Below, piece after piece: positions 13,577 to 20,041 of a stretch of DNA of 20,041 bases. Each line of letters starts with the position of its first letter. Positions within the stretch are counted from its first letter, which is position 1. A program made the translations under genes and the position numbers. This DNA comes from Bacteroidaceae bacterium (GTDB lineage Bacteria > Bacteroidota > Bacteroidia > Bacteroidales > Bacteroidaceae), in contig JAFZKR010000047.1 of assembly GCA_017551845.1 (NCBI GenBank), positions 1-20,041 on the forward strand, given 5' to 3'. Under the pieces are notes generated by a model, which searched no databases, was not told where the DNA came from, and saw only the letters and a program-made list of their open reading frames with translations.

Positions 13577-14245
13577 ATGATAAAGCTATACAGGTTAATA
13601 ATCGCATCGGCATTTGTCACGCTGATACCTTGCGGGCTGAACGCTCAGTCAAGGTTTGAGATAAGTGCTGGTATATCCACTCCGGGCTATCACGTTTGTG
13701 ACAAGATAGGATTCGGAGTGGGAGAGGAAGTAGGTTTCCATGATGAATATCAGTATGTTACATTGACTGAAATGGAAAAGGATTCCTACAGGTCAAGATA
13801 CTATCCGGGCTATTCCTTACAGGTCGCCTATAAGTTGCCCGATCATGGTTTTACCAAAAGGCTGTCAGTTGTGGCATATGCCGGACTCAGCACGGTCGGG
13901 TTTGAGAAGATAGACTATCTTACAAATAATTCTCTTTACAGCGAGAATGCCAAGAAACTTGATGTGCTGGTTGGTGTCCGATATCATATTGTGAGCAAAG
14001 AACGCTTCATGATGTACACTCAAGCCATGATAGGAGGGCATTTTAATGACAATTCACTCTACTGGGAGTATAATGATTTTTTAAGCGACAACCCTGCCAC
14101 AGTTCAGTTAACCTATCTTGGTTTCAGATTCAAATCCAGGAACGGCATCTGTTTCCTGACGGAGCTGGGCGAAGGATCGGATTACAGTTTATACGGCATG
14201 ATTCTGATACCCGGAGTCCGGTTGAGTCTGGGATATACATTCTGA
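13577..14245 (+). CDS. Small outer-membrane beta-barrel protein, copy 2
   Basis: The 222-residue protein from the ATG at 13577 (MIKLYRL) is the second barrel. A TTG-initiated start at 13565 would overlap the preceding gene and is less likely. The signal peptide ends GLNAQ at about residue 24. The C-terminus GVRLSLGYTF carries the final Phe of the beta-signal. It aligns with copy 1 along its whole length, with many shared strand motifs (see 12340), but has diverged strongly, so the duplication is old or under different selection. The most variable parts are the stretches after STPG and around the LYWEYND segment, probably surface loops. The lipoprotein paralogue follows 5 bases downstream. The function is unknown. 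Confidence 0.75.
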   Translation: MIKLYRLIIASAFVTLIPCGLNAQSRFEISAGISTPGYHVCDKIGFGVGEEVGFHDEYQYVTLTEMEKDSYRSRYYPGYSLQVAYKLPDHGFTKRLSVVAYAGLSTVGFEKIDYLTNNSLYSENAKKLDVLVGVRYHIVSKERFMMYTQAMIGGHFNDNSLYWEYNDFLSDNPATVQLTYLGFRFKSRNGICFLTELGEGSDYSLYGMILIPGVRLSLGYTF

Positions 14246-14250
14246 AAGGT

Positions 14251-14784
14251 ATGAAAAAATTATCTTTAATAATAGCATCGGTCAGTTGCATGGCTCTGAC
14301 TTCAGTTGGATTGGACTCCTGCAATGGAGTTGAATGGGACACTCAGGAGACATTGGTAGGTTTGTCAAAATCATGGGCATATACATATGTGGAAGATTTG
14401 ATGAGGGATTACAGCCATTACCAGGATGTTGCTCAGGACAGCATCGGCAATGTCCGGTATACGGTGACTTTCAATGATACGGTGGCAGTGGAAAGTATAT
14501 TCAGAGGTATGATTGGTGGAGATTCGGTCGATATCACTACTACTATTGTCCTGATAGACACTACAATGACAGCAGTTACCGATGGATACCGTTATGCTGA
14601 CAACATTACCGCCCATATCTTTACTGTTGATCCTGGCATAATTGACTACGACGGAAAGCTTCACTTTGATTTCTATGAGACAGACGGAATGATTCCGTGG
14701 GCGTGGACTGAAATAACGTATCGTAAGATAGATGACTCTGACTATATCCCGTACCAGCGAGATACCAATTTCGGGTGGTATTGA
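14251..14784 (+). CDS. Small lipoprotein partner, copy 2
   Basis: The 177-residue protein has a lipoprotein signal ending LDS-Cys24. It is clearly related to the protein at 13029 through DGYRYADNITAHIFTVDPG, GIIDYDGKL, DFYE, PWAW and the terminal GWY. The mature N-terminal third is the least similar part. Two Thr/Asp-rich stretches (TITTTIVLIDTTMTAV-like strands around 95-110) suggest beta strands. It closes the four-gene operon. The next gene, an epimerase-like protein, starts 30 bases later in the same direction and may be read through, since no terminator is visible. No known family was recognised. Confidence 0.72.
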   Translation: MKKLSLIIASVSCMALTSVGLDSCNGVEWDTQETLVGLSKSWAYTYVEDLMRDYSHYQDVAQDSIGNVRYTVTFNDTVAVESIFRGMIGGDSVDITTTIVLIDTTMTAVTDGYRYADNITAHIFTVDPGIIDYDGKLHFDFYETDGMIPWAWTEITYRKIDDSDYIPYQRDTNFGWY

Positions 14785-14814
14785 GTATTTGAACATAACC
14801 TAACTAACCAAGAA

Positions 14815-15831
14815 ATGAAAGTATTGTTTATAGGCGGAACGGGAACTATCAGTTCCGCAATCACGCGGCAGCTGGCCGCTCAGGGCTGTGAGCTCTATCT
14901 CTTGAACCGAGGCAACCGCAGTGACCGTGTGCCTGAGAACGTAAAGGTGTTGAAGGCCGATATCAACAATGATGAGGCGGGTGTGGCTGCACTCATTAAG
15001 GATATGACCTTTGATGTGGTATGTGACTTCATAGGGTTTGTGCCCGAGCAGGTGGAGCGCGACTACCGTCTGTTCTGCGGCAAGACCAGGCAGTTCATGT
15101 ATATCAGTTCTGCATCGGCCTACAACAAATGGCCGGCAAGCGCTGTGATTACCGAGGGGACATCACTTGCCAACCCATTCTGGGACTACTCGCGTAACAA
15201 GATTGCGTGTGAGGATTTCCTGATGCGTATGTACCGGGAAAACGGATTCCCTGTAACCATCATACGCCCCAGCCATACCTACGATGAGCGTGCGGTGCCG
15301 ATGGCAGTTCACGGCCCCAAAGGAAGCTGGCAGGTTGTAAAGCGTATCATGGAGGGTAAGCCTGTCATCATCCACGGTGACGGAACATCGCTCTGGACCA
15401 TTACCTGCAACGAGGATTTTGCCAAGGGATTCATAGGTCTTATGGGTAATGAGCGTGCAGTGGGCGAGGCTTTCCAGATCACCACCGATGTGACCATCTC
15501 CTGGAACCAGATCTATCAGATAGTTGCCAAGCATCTGGGTGTGGAGCTGCATCCTTATTACGTATCGTCACAGTATCTGATTGACGTGGCGCCTTACAAT
15601 TATACCGGCGAGTTGCTGGGTGATAAGGCTCATACCGTAATCTTTGACAATAGCAAGCTTAAACGCGCTGTGCCGGGATTCTGTGCTACCATTACTCCGG
15701 AACAGGGCTTGGCCCGCACACTGGACTACATCCTTGCCCACAAGGAGTGCCAGATTGAGGATCCGGAGTTCGATGCCTGGTGCGACCGGGTAATCGCTGC
15801 CCTGGAACAGTCCAAACTATCGCTATGCTGA
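14815..15831 (+). CDS. NAD-dependent epimerase/dehydratase-like protein (extended SDR)
   Basis: The 338-residue protein is a cytosolic Rossmann-fold enzyme of the extended or atypical short-chain dehydrogenase group. The N-terminal nucleotide motif reads GGTGTIS (7-13), followed by LLNRGNRSDR (29-38) at the end of strand 2, where NADP-binding members carry basic residues. ADI (48-50) precedes the adenine-binding region. The active-site series has SSAS (98-101) and Tyr125-x-x-x-Lys129 in WDYSRNK, followed by the family's IIRPSHTY segment. The whole outline resembles the 'NAD-dependent epimerase' group related to plant CSP41. Several such proteins act on nucleotide sugars, but the substrate here cannot be named. 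It lies 30 bases after the lipoprotein copy 2 and has no sugar-pathway neighbours. Confidence 0.85.
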   Translation: MKVLFIGGTGTISSAITRQLAAQGCELYLLNRGNRSDRVPENVKVLKADINNDEAGVAALIKDMTFDVVCDFIGFVPEQVERDYRLFCGKTRQFMYISSASAYNKWPASAVITEGTSLANPFWDYSRNKIACEDFLMRMYRENGFPVTIIRPSHTYDERAVPMAVHGPKGSWQVVKRIMEGKPVIIHGDGTSLWTITCNEDFAKGFIGLMGNERAVGEAFQITTDVTISWNQIYQIVAKHLGVELHPYYVSSQYLIDVAPYNYTGELLGDKAHTVIFDNSKLKRAVPGFCATITPEQGLARTLDYILAHKECQIEDPEFDAWCDRVIAALEQSKLSLC

Positions 15832-16015
15832 CTGCAGAATTAGAATCTGTTTAAATTTGTTCCATGAAGATGATTATGGGCTATTTTAAGTTCCGCTTGA
15901 ATATAGGCTGCGCCTCGGATAAAAAAAAGTAAACTCCTTTTTTCTCTTCTCGGCTTGCACTTCCCTGCTGATAATTTATGTCATTTTACAGAAAATTTAG
16001 ATTCTACAAAGAGAA
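15832..16015 (+). promoter_or_regulatory. Long intergenic leader with Bacteroidales-type recurring motifs
   Basis: The gap has a -7 box TAAATTTG at 15852-15859 and no open frame. Farther on it holds GGCTGCGCCTCGG (about 15907-15919), an A-run, a T/C-rich run, then CTCGGCTTGCACTT (about 15949-15962). I recall the pair 'TGCGCCTCGG ... CTCGGCTTGCAC' from upstream regions of many Prevotella/Bacteroidales genes. If the -7 box is used, the message for the next gene would carry a leader of about 150 bases. Confidence 0.35.
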
Positions 16016-16021
16016 ATGAGT

Positions 16022-17107
16022 ATGAAAAAAACAAGTTATTTATTTGTAGGTTTGCTTATGGTGGGATGCTCTCCAAAGGTTGGTGTCAATTTTACAAATC
16101 CATACCCCATGCTCGAACCCGACGATGAGGTGGTAGTGATAGAAAGGTATGACCCTGCTCCTGAAAATGCAGATAAGATAGGTTCTATTAAAGTTGGAGA
16201 CACTGGTTTTACGTTAGGAAAGAACGGCACCTATGAAAAGGTGATGAACATTATTGATGTTCGCTCCCGTGAGGTGGGGGGTAATGTAATAAAGATAACG
16301 GACCATCTTGCTCCGGATTTCTTTAGTACGGTACACAGAGTTAATGCTGATCTGTATCATATTGATAATATCAAGGATTTGAAGTACAACTCTTCCGGAG
16401 TAACAGACAATACACATAGGAGTGAAATGAATCAAGGTGATGGAGGTCCGGAATATGGTGCTGTTCGTGCTGTTGCAGAATACGAGCCTGATTGGAATTG
16501 GTCCATATCCGCCGATGTCGGTTATGGTCGGCGCCTTGGTAAAATCAGTTCCGATCTGGACGCTTCGGAACGCGCCTTGGTTAAGCATTTGATGAGTGGT
16601 GTCTCATATAATCTCCAGGCTCTTTACTATATAAACAGCAAAATCGGTTTGGGGTTGAAATATAATGATTTACGTTTATCAAATGAGGAGTATGGTACTT
16701 TGTCATTTGATAATGGTACTTCCGAAACAGGGACATTCGGTATGAAGATAGATCTGTGGTATGCCGGACCCGTAATGTCCTTTCGCTTTCCTTCAGATGA
16801 TGGCAATAGTATGGCCTTCATTGAATATGGGTTGGGTTTGGCCGGTTATTCAGGAAAGAATACCATTAACGGAAAGTCTGAAACAAATGTTGGAACAGAT
16901 GTAGGTTATCTGCTCAATGCAGGCTATCACATATCAGTTACAGAACATTTGACAGCCGGCGTTTCAGCGTCTATAACTCTTGGTTCTGTAAGGAATTTTA
17001 GATATACCGATTTTTATGGCAATGATACGACCGTAAATCTGGAAGTTGAGAACTCTGAGAATATAAACACATTCTCAATCGGACTGGGTTTGAGGTGGCT
17101 GTTCTGA
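16022..17107 (+). CDS. Lipoprotein with C-terminal outer-membrane barrel-like domain
   Basis: The ATG at 16022 (MKKTSYLF) gives 361 residues; an ATG two codons upstream is also possible. A lipoprotein signal ends MVG-Cys16. Residues about 25-115 form a small domain with PDDEVVVIERYDPAPENADKIG, VGDTGF, and VGGNVIKITDH (about 86-96). The GGN[AV]IKI pattern recalls RcsF/DUF4156-like domains and similar N-terminal domains of Bacteroidetes lipoproteins. After a Ser/Asn-rich linker (about 118-140), the rest alternates hydrophobic strands (ISADVGYGRRL, IGLGLKYNDLRL, AFIEYGLGLAGY, LTAGVSASITLG) and ends FSIGLGLRWLF, an aromatic barrel-closing signal. A lipid anchor and a barrel in one chain is unusual. 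The function is unknown. It follows a long leader and precedes gene relics. Confidence 0.72.
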   Translation: MKKTSYLFVGLLMVGCSPKVGVNFTNPYPMLEPDDEVVVIERYDPAPENADKIGSIKVGDTGFTLGKNGTYEKVMNIIDVRSREVGGNVIKITDHLAPDFFSTVHRVNADLYHIDNIKDLKYNSSGVTDNTHRSEMNQGDGGPEYGAVRAVAEYEPDWNWSISADVGYGRRLGKISSDLDASERALVKHLMSGVSYNLQALYYINSKIGLGLKYNDLRLSNEEYGTLSFDNGTSETGTFGMKIDLWYAGPVMSFRFPSDDGNSMAFIEYGLGLAGYSGKNTINGKSETNVGTDVGYLLNAGYHISVTEHLTAGVSASITLGSVRNFRYTDFYGNDTTVNLEVENSENINTFSIGLGLRWLF

Positions 17108-17151
17108 TTTAGATAGAGAAACAGAAGTGATTTTGAATCAAAACTCTGCGT

Positions 17152-17292
17152 TTAGGTTATGAGCCATCTATCAAGCCGGTGGGTGGTGCTGCTGAACGAT
17201 GCTCCTATGCGGGTTACCGGACGGCTGTCACTCTGGTAGCGGTCGGCGTAACGCTTGTCTTCTATCTGACGGAGGGCCTCTTCAGGGGATGT
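17152..17292 (-). pseudogene. C-terminal relic of an AAA-ATPase/PD-(D/E)XK nuclease-like protein
   Basis: Read leftward, the frame ending at the TAA at 17154-17152 gives FTSPEEALRQIEDKRYADRY, then a short linker, then RIGASFSSTTHRLDRW. This matches the end of the common Bacteroidales 'ATP-binding protein with PD-(D/E)XK nuclease domain' (DUF1703-type), whose tail typically reads EALaQIdeKgYa...GvnFs...R.i..W. Only about 47 codons remain, and the ATPase part is missing. The frame upstream runs into the neighbouring HNH-like fragment on the other strand. It is a truncated relic, assigned from the tail motif alone. Confidence 0.6.
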
Positions 17293-17299
17293 AAAACGA

Positions 17300-17488
17300 T
17301 TGATACTGGATGATGATGTAACAAAGAAATCCGGAATCTATCCCTACATCCTTACGGGTAAGGAGAAGTATCTGTCAATACGTGCCTTTACCGATGCTCA
17401 GAAACTATCGGCTTACGAATATCAGATGGGTATTTGCCCCGAGTGCGGTAAGCATTTTGATTTAGCTTACATGGAGGCCGATAGAATT
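17300..17488 (+). pseudogene. Relic of an HNH-endonuclease-type protein (DUF262/HNH-like)
   Basis: The rightward frame gives KKSGIYPYILTGKEKYLSI, RAFTDAQKLSAYEYQMG and ICPECGKHFDLAYMEADRI. It resembles the segment of bacterial HNH nucleases (often with a DUF262 domain) just before and through the first half of the HNH motif, including the CxxC zinc knuckle (Cys46 and Cys49 in this frame). Homology stops at EADRI, where active proteins read EADHI followed by the rest of the HNH fold. The His is Arg here and the following codons look random. There is no proper start codon or upstream domain. The fragment is therefore broken at both ends. The frame runs on into the end of hisB on the other strand, which is not meaningful. 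Confidence 0.6.
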
Positions 17489-17531
17489 CTCCGTACATCG
17501 CCCTTATCTCTGAGTAAGGGACGAATTTTGG

Positions 17532-18656
17532 TTACAGTAAACCCTTGGAAGAGGGGAGCGTGTAGTTCCAGATGTCGCGGCGCACGGCCTGTTTCAGGGC
17601 GCGGGCAAAAGCCTTGAAGATGGCTTCGATCTTGTGGTGCTCGTTTTCGCCCTGGGCCTGGACGTTGAGGTTCATGGCGGCGGCGTCACTGAGGGACTTG
17701 AAGAAGTGCAGGAACATCTCGGTGGGCATGTCACCAACCTTTTCACGCTTGAATTCTGCGTTCCATACCAGCCAGCTGCGGCCTCCAAAGTCCAGCACTA
17801 CCTGAGCCATGCTGTCGTCCATGGGAAGGGCGTAACCGTAGCGCTCTATGCCACGTTTATCACCTAATGCCTTGCGGATGCACTCGCCAAGCACGATTCC
17901 GGTATCCTCGATTGTGTGGTGTTCGTCAACATTCAGATCTCCCTTGACCTTGATGGTCAGGTCCATGCCGCCGTGACGGCCAATCTGCTCCAGCATGTGG
18001 TCAAAGAATCCAAGGCCGGTGCTGATGTCGCACTTGCCTGAGCCGTCTATATTTAGTTCAACCAGGATGTCAGTCTCTTTTGTTGCGCGGTGGGCCGATG
18101 CGCGGCGCTCGCCTGCAAAGATGAATTCGGCTACTTTCCACCAGTCGCGGCTGGCAAAAGCGCAGACTGATTGCAAATCGGCGGGCAGGGAATCGGCGCT
18201 GTCCTGCAGCAGTACGGCGCGGCAGCCCAGGTTACGGGCTAGCTCCACGTCTGTGGCGCGGTCACCTATCACGTAACTCGCATCCAGGTCATATTCATCG
18301 GTCATATACTTGCCGAACATTCCGGTGCCGGGCTTGCGGGTGGGTGCGTTGTCCTGGGGAAAATGTGGGTCTATGAGTATATCGTCAAACCCTACGCCTT
18401 CGCCCTTCAATGTATTAAGAATGAAGTTGTGGGTGGGGTAGAAGTCCTTTTCGGGGTATGACGGGGTACCCAGTCCGTCCTGGTTGCTGGCCATTACGAA
18501 CTCAAAGTCTGTGTGCTCCCTTAAGAACGACAGGCTTTTGAATACTCCGGGTACGAACTCCAGCTTGTCAAAGCTGTCAAGCTGCTCGTCGGACGGCTCA
18601 ACTACTATTGTGCCGTCGCGGTCTATGAATAGGACTCTTTTGCTCATATCTGCCAA
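17532..18656 (-). CDS. hisB: Bifunctional histidinol-phosphatase / imidazoleglycerol-phosphate dehydratase
   Basis: HisB carries two steps of histidine synthesis in the cytosol: dehydration of imidazoleglycerol-phosphate and dephosphorylation of histidinol-phosphate. The 374 residues contain an N-terminal HAD phosphatase (about 1-180) with DRDGT (nucleophile Asp12, acid Asp14), SNQDG and GDRATD (131-136). The dehydratase (about 185-374) has FDHML (218-222), DEHHTIED (244-251) and ENEHHKIEA (337-345), whose His/Glu sets bind two manganese ions. The phosphatase loop reads [15 protein letters not shown] (96-110). The E. coli zinc site has Cys93, His95, Cys101 and Cys103 in this loop; here the cysteines are Asp, Ala and Thr, so this lineage does without that zinc. 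The start is 2 bases past the hisC stop; MSKR at 18647 is an alternative. Confidence 0.96.
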   Translation of the reverse strand: MADMSKRVLFIDRDGTIVVEPSDEQLDSFDKLEFVPGVFKSLSFLREHTDFEFVMASNQDGLGTPSYPEKDFYPTHNFILNTLKGEGVGFDDILIDPHFPQDNAPTRKPGTGMFGKYMTDEYDLDASYVIGDRATDVELARNLGCRAVLLQDSADSLPADLQSVCAFASRDWWKVAEFIFAGERRASAHRATKETDILVELNIDGSGKCDISTGLGFFDHMLEQIGRHGGMDLTIKVKGDLNVDEHHTIEDTGIVLGECIRKALGDKRGIERYGYALPMDDSMAQVVLDFGGRSWLVWNAEFKREKVGDMPTEMFLHFFKSLSDAAAMNLNVQAQGENEHHKIEAIFKAFARALKQAVRRDIWNYTLPSSKGLL

Positions 18657-18658
18657 AG

Positions 18659-19696
18659 TTATTTAAATTTCTTGAGAGCGTCAATCAACGCGTTGTTTTC
18701 AGGGGCGGTGCCCACAGTTACGCGCAGTGAATTGCCGCACAGGGCAATCTTGCTGCGGTTGCGGACAATTATGCCACAGTCTACCAGATAGTCGTAGGCG
18801 GCCTTGGCGCCCTTGACGCGGGCCAGGAAGAAATTGGCATCGGAAGGATAAACCTTAATGGTGCAATCCAGCTTGGCGAACTCATCCATCAGGCGGGTAC
18901 GCTCTTTAAGAATAGAATCAACCCAGCCCTTCACACGGTCATACTGCATAACCTCTTCCATGGCGCGCTGCTGCGTAAGCTGGTTGATGTTATACGGGTA
19001 TTTTACCTTGTTCATGATCTGGATTATCTCAGGCTGCGCGAATGCCATACCAAGACGTATTCCTGCCATTCCCCATGCCTTGGAGAATGTCTGGAGTACA
19101 ATCAGGTTGGGATATGATGTCAGTTTCTGCAGATATGAGGGCACGCCTGCAAAGTCTATATATGCCTCATCTACAATAACAATACCGTCAAAACTGTCCA
19201 AAACCTTGTCAATAACCTTGCGGTCTATGTTGTTGGCGCTGGGGTTATTGGGCGAGCAGAAGAACACCAGTTTGGTGTTTGCGTCTATTGCTGCCATTAT
19301 CTTATCAGCGCTGGGCTGGAAGTTTTCATCCATCAGCACTCGGCGGTACTCTACATCATTGATATCAGCGCACACTCCATACATTCCGTAGGTGGGCTCT
19401 ATTGCCACTGCGTTGTCTATGCCAGGACGGCAGAAAATGCGGTACATAAGGTCAATTGCCTCGTCGCTGCCGTTGCCCAGGAAGATACTTTCAGCCGGAA
19501 CGCCCTTGATTGCTGAGATACGCGCTTTGAGGTCGCGCTGCAAAGGGTCGGGATAACGGTTGAAGGGGGCGTTATAGGGGTTCTCGTTTGCATCCAGGAA
19601 CACCTTTGCGTCCTTGCCCTGGTACTCGTCACGGGCCGATGTGTACGGGCTCAGGCTCCAGATATTTGGTCTTACAAGTTCTTGTAACGGTTTCAT
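18659..19696 (-). CDS. hisC: Histidinol-phosphate aminotransferase
   Basis: HisC is the PLP enzyme that converts imidazole-acetol phosphate and glutamate to histidinol-phosphate, the step just before the HisB phosphatase. The 345 residues match the usual length. Fold-type I aminotransferase marks are DANENPY (35-41), GNGSDEAID (74-82), [10 protein letters not shown] (146-155, Asn151), VDEAYIDF (175-182, Asp176), and the PLP lysine motif [15 protein letters not shown] with Lys206 and Arg214. The start ATG overlaps the hisD stop by 4 bases (ATGA), so the two are translationally coupled. It ends 2 bases before hisB. All key residues are present. Confidence 0.96.
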   Translation of the reverse strand: MKPLQELVRPNIWSLSPYTSARDEYQGKDAKVFLDANENPYNAPFNRYPDPLQRDLKARISAIKGVPAESIFLGNGSDEAIDLMYRIFCRPGIDNAVAIEPTYGMYGVCADINDVEYRRVLMDENFQPSADKIMAAIDANTKLVFFCSPNNPSANNIDRKVIDKVLDSFDGIVIVDEAYIDFAGVPSYLQKLTSYPNLIVLQTFSKAWGMAGIRLGMAFAQPEIIQIMNKVKYPYNINQLTQQRAMEEVMQYDRVKGWVDSILKERTRLMDEFAKLDCTIKVYPSDANFFLARVKGAKAAYDYLVDCGIIVRNRSKIALCGNSLRVTVGTAPENNALIDALKKFK

Positions 19697-20041
19697 AGTT
19701 CTTTAAGTCGCAGGGTTACTGCATTTTTGTGGGCATCCAGGCTTTCACCGGCTGCCATTGTCTCAATTACGGGGCCAAGTGAGTCCAAACCTTCACGGGT
19801 AAGCTCCTGGAAGGTTATCTTGCGCATGAAACTGTCAATGTTCACACCTGAGTATGCCTTGGCATAGCCGCTGGTGGGCAGGGTGTGATTTGTGCCCGAT
19901 GCATAATCGCCCGCACTCTCAGGTGACCATGGGCCGATGAACACACTACCTGCGTTGATTACACGCTCGGCAAGTTCATTGGCGTTCTGAGTCTGAATAA
20001 TAAGGTGCTCAGGTGCATACTCATTGGTTATCTCCATTATC
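19693..20041 (-). CDS. hisD: Histidinol dehydrogenase, C-terminal part
   Basis: HisD performs the last two oxidations from histidinol to histidine using NAD and zinc. Only the C-terminal 115 or so codons lie in the window; the gene continues to the right. The visible segment carries the family stretch [30 protein letters not shown] (zinc/substrate region with Asp and His), [20 protein letters not shown], and the closing [13 protein letters not shown] helix. The frame is open through base 20041, so the ATG at 20037 is internal, not the start. The order hisD-hisC-hisB with 4-base and near-zero junctions shows one operon. hisG would be expected to lie beyond the right edge. Confidence 0.94.
   Translation of the reverse strand, partial: IMEITNEYAPEHLIIQTQNANELAERVINAGSVFIGPWSPESAGDYASGTNHTLPTSGYAKAYSGVNIDSFMRKITFQELTREGLDSLGPVIETMAAGESLDAHKNAVTLRLKEL

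Noticed and set aside
17501..17520. CCCTTA/TAAGGG hairpin as the hisB terminator
   Set aside because: Only six pairs and no T-run on the minus strand; too weak to call.
17489..17617. Continuation of the HNH-like frame into the end of hisB
   Set aside because: After EADRI the translation is unlike any HNH protein, and it overlaps the conserved end of hisB on the other strand.
1..20041. CRISPR array, insertion sequence or rRNA
   Set aside because: No regularly spaced repeats, no transposase and no rRNA-like sequence were seen.

Overview
The window looks like a chromosomal segment of a gut-type Bacteroidales bacterium (Bacteroides/Prevotella relatives). Three things support this. The promoters fit the Bacteroidetes sigma consensus, TTG then 19-20 bases then TAnnTTTG. 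The protein families are typical of the group: a class III fructose-bisphosphatase, a bifunctional HisB without the zinc cysteines, TlpA-type lipoproteins with a DUF4369-like start, DUF4476, and many lipoproteins and small outer-membrane barrels. Base composition is moderate, as in that order.

Region 1 (1-2300) is accessory and phage-derived. A leftward lysis cassette holds an amidase-fold protein that has lost its recognisable zinc ligands, a protein with unimolecular-spanin architecture, a GH24 endolysin with an E-C-T triad, and a cut-off holin-like membrane protein. A rightward gene of unknown function with its own promoter sits inside the cassette. The lysis genes are extremely C/A-rich on their coding strand. 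The module ends beside a tRNA-Ala(GGC) gene whose 3' end faces it, as expected for integration at a tRNA, although no attachment repeat is visible in the window. Between the two (about 2353-2522) lies a structured, promoter- and terminator-flanked stretch that could encode a small RNA.

Region 2 (2600-12200) is core genome. It contains ruvC; prs (PRPP synthase) followed by a thioredoxin-like lipoprotein; a convergent DUF4476 protein; a leftward operon of a small membrane protein, an OmpH/Skp-like lipoprotein and a CE15-type (glucuronoyl esterase-like) hydrolase; then pepD (M20 dipeptidase) and fbp (class III fructose-1,6-bisphosphatase) rightward.

Region 3 (12200-17110) is envelope-oriented. 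A tightly packed four-gene operon consists of a duplicated pair, a small outer-membrane barrel plus a small lipoprotein, behind one excellent promoter. It is followed by an NAD-dependent epimerase-like protein, a roughly 180-base regulatory-looking gap, and a lipoprotein whose C-terminal half is a predicted barrel.

Region 4 (17110-20041) begins with two truncated gene relics. One is the C-terminal tail of an AAA-ATPase/PD-(D/E)XK-type protein; the other is an HNH-nuclease-like fragment. The leftward histidine operon hisD(partial)-hisC-hisB then runs to the window edge with overlapping or nearly overlapping genes.

The best candidates for something undescribed are the pseudo-amidase/u-spanin lysis cassette with its embedded unknown gene, the candidate small RNA beside tRNA-Ala, and the duplicated barrel-lipoprotein operon.
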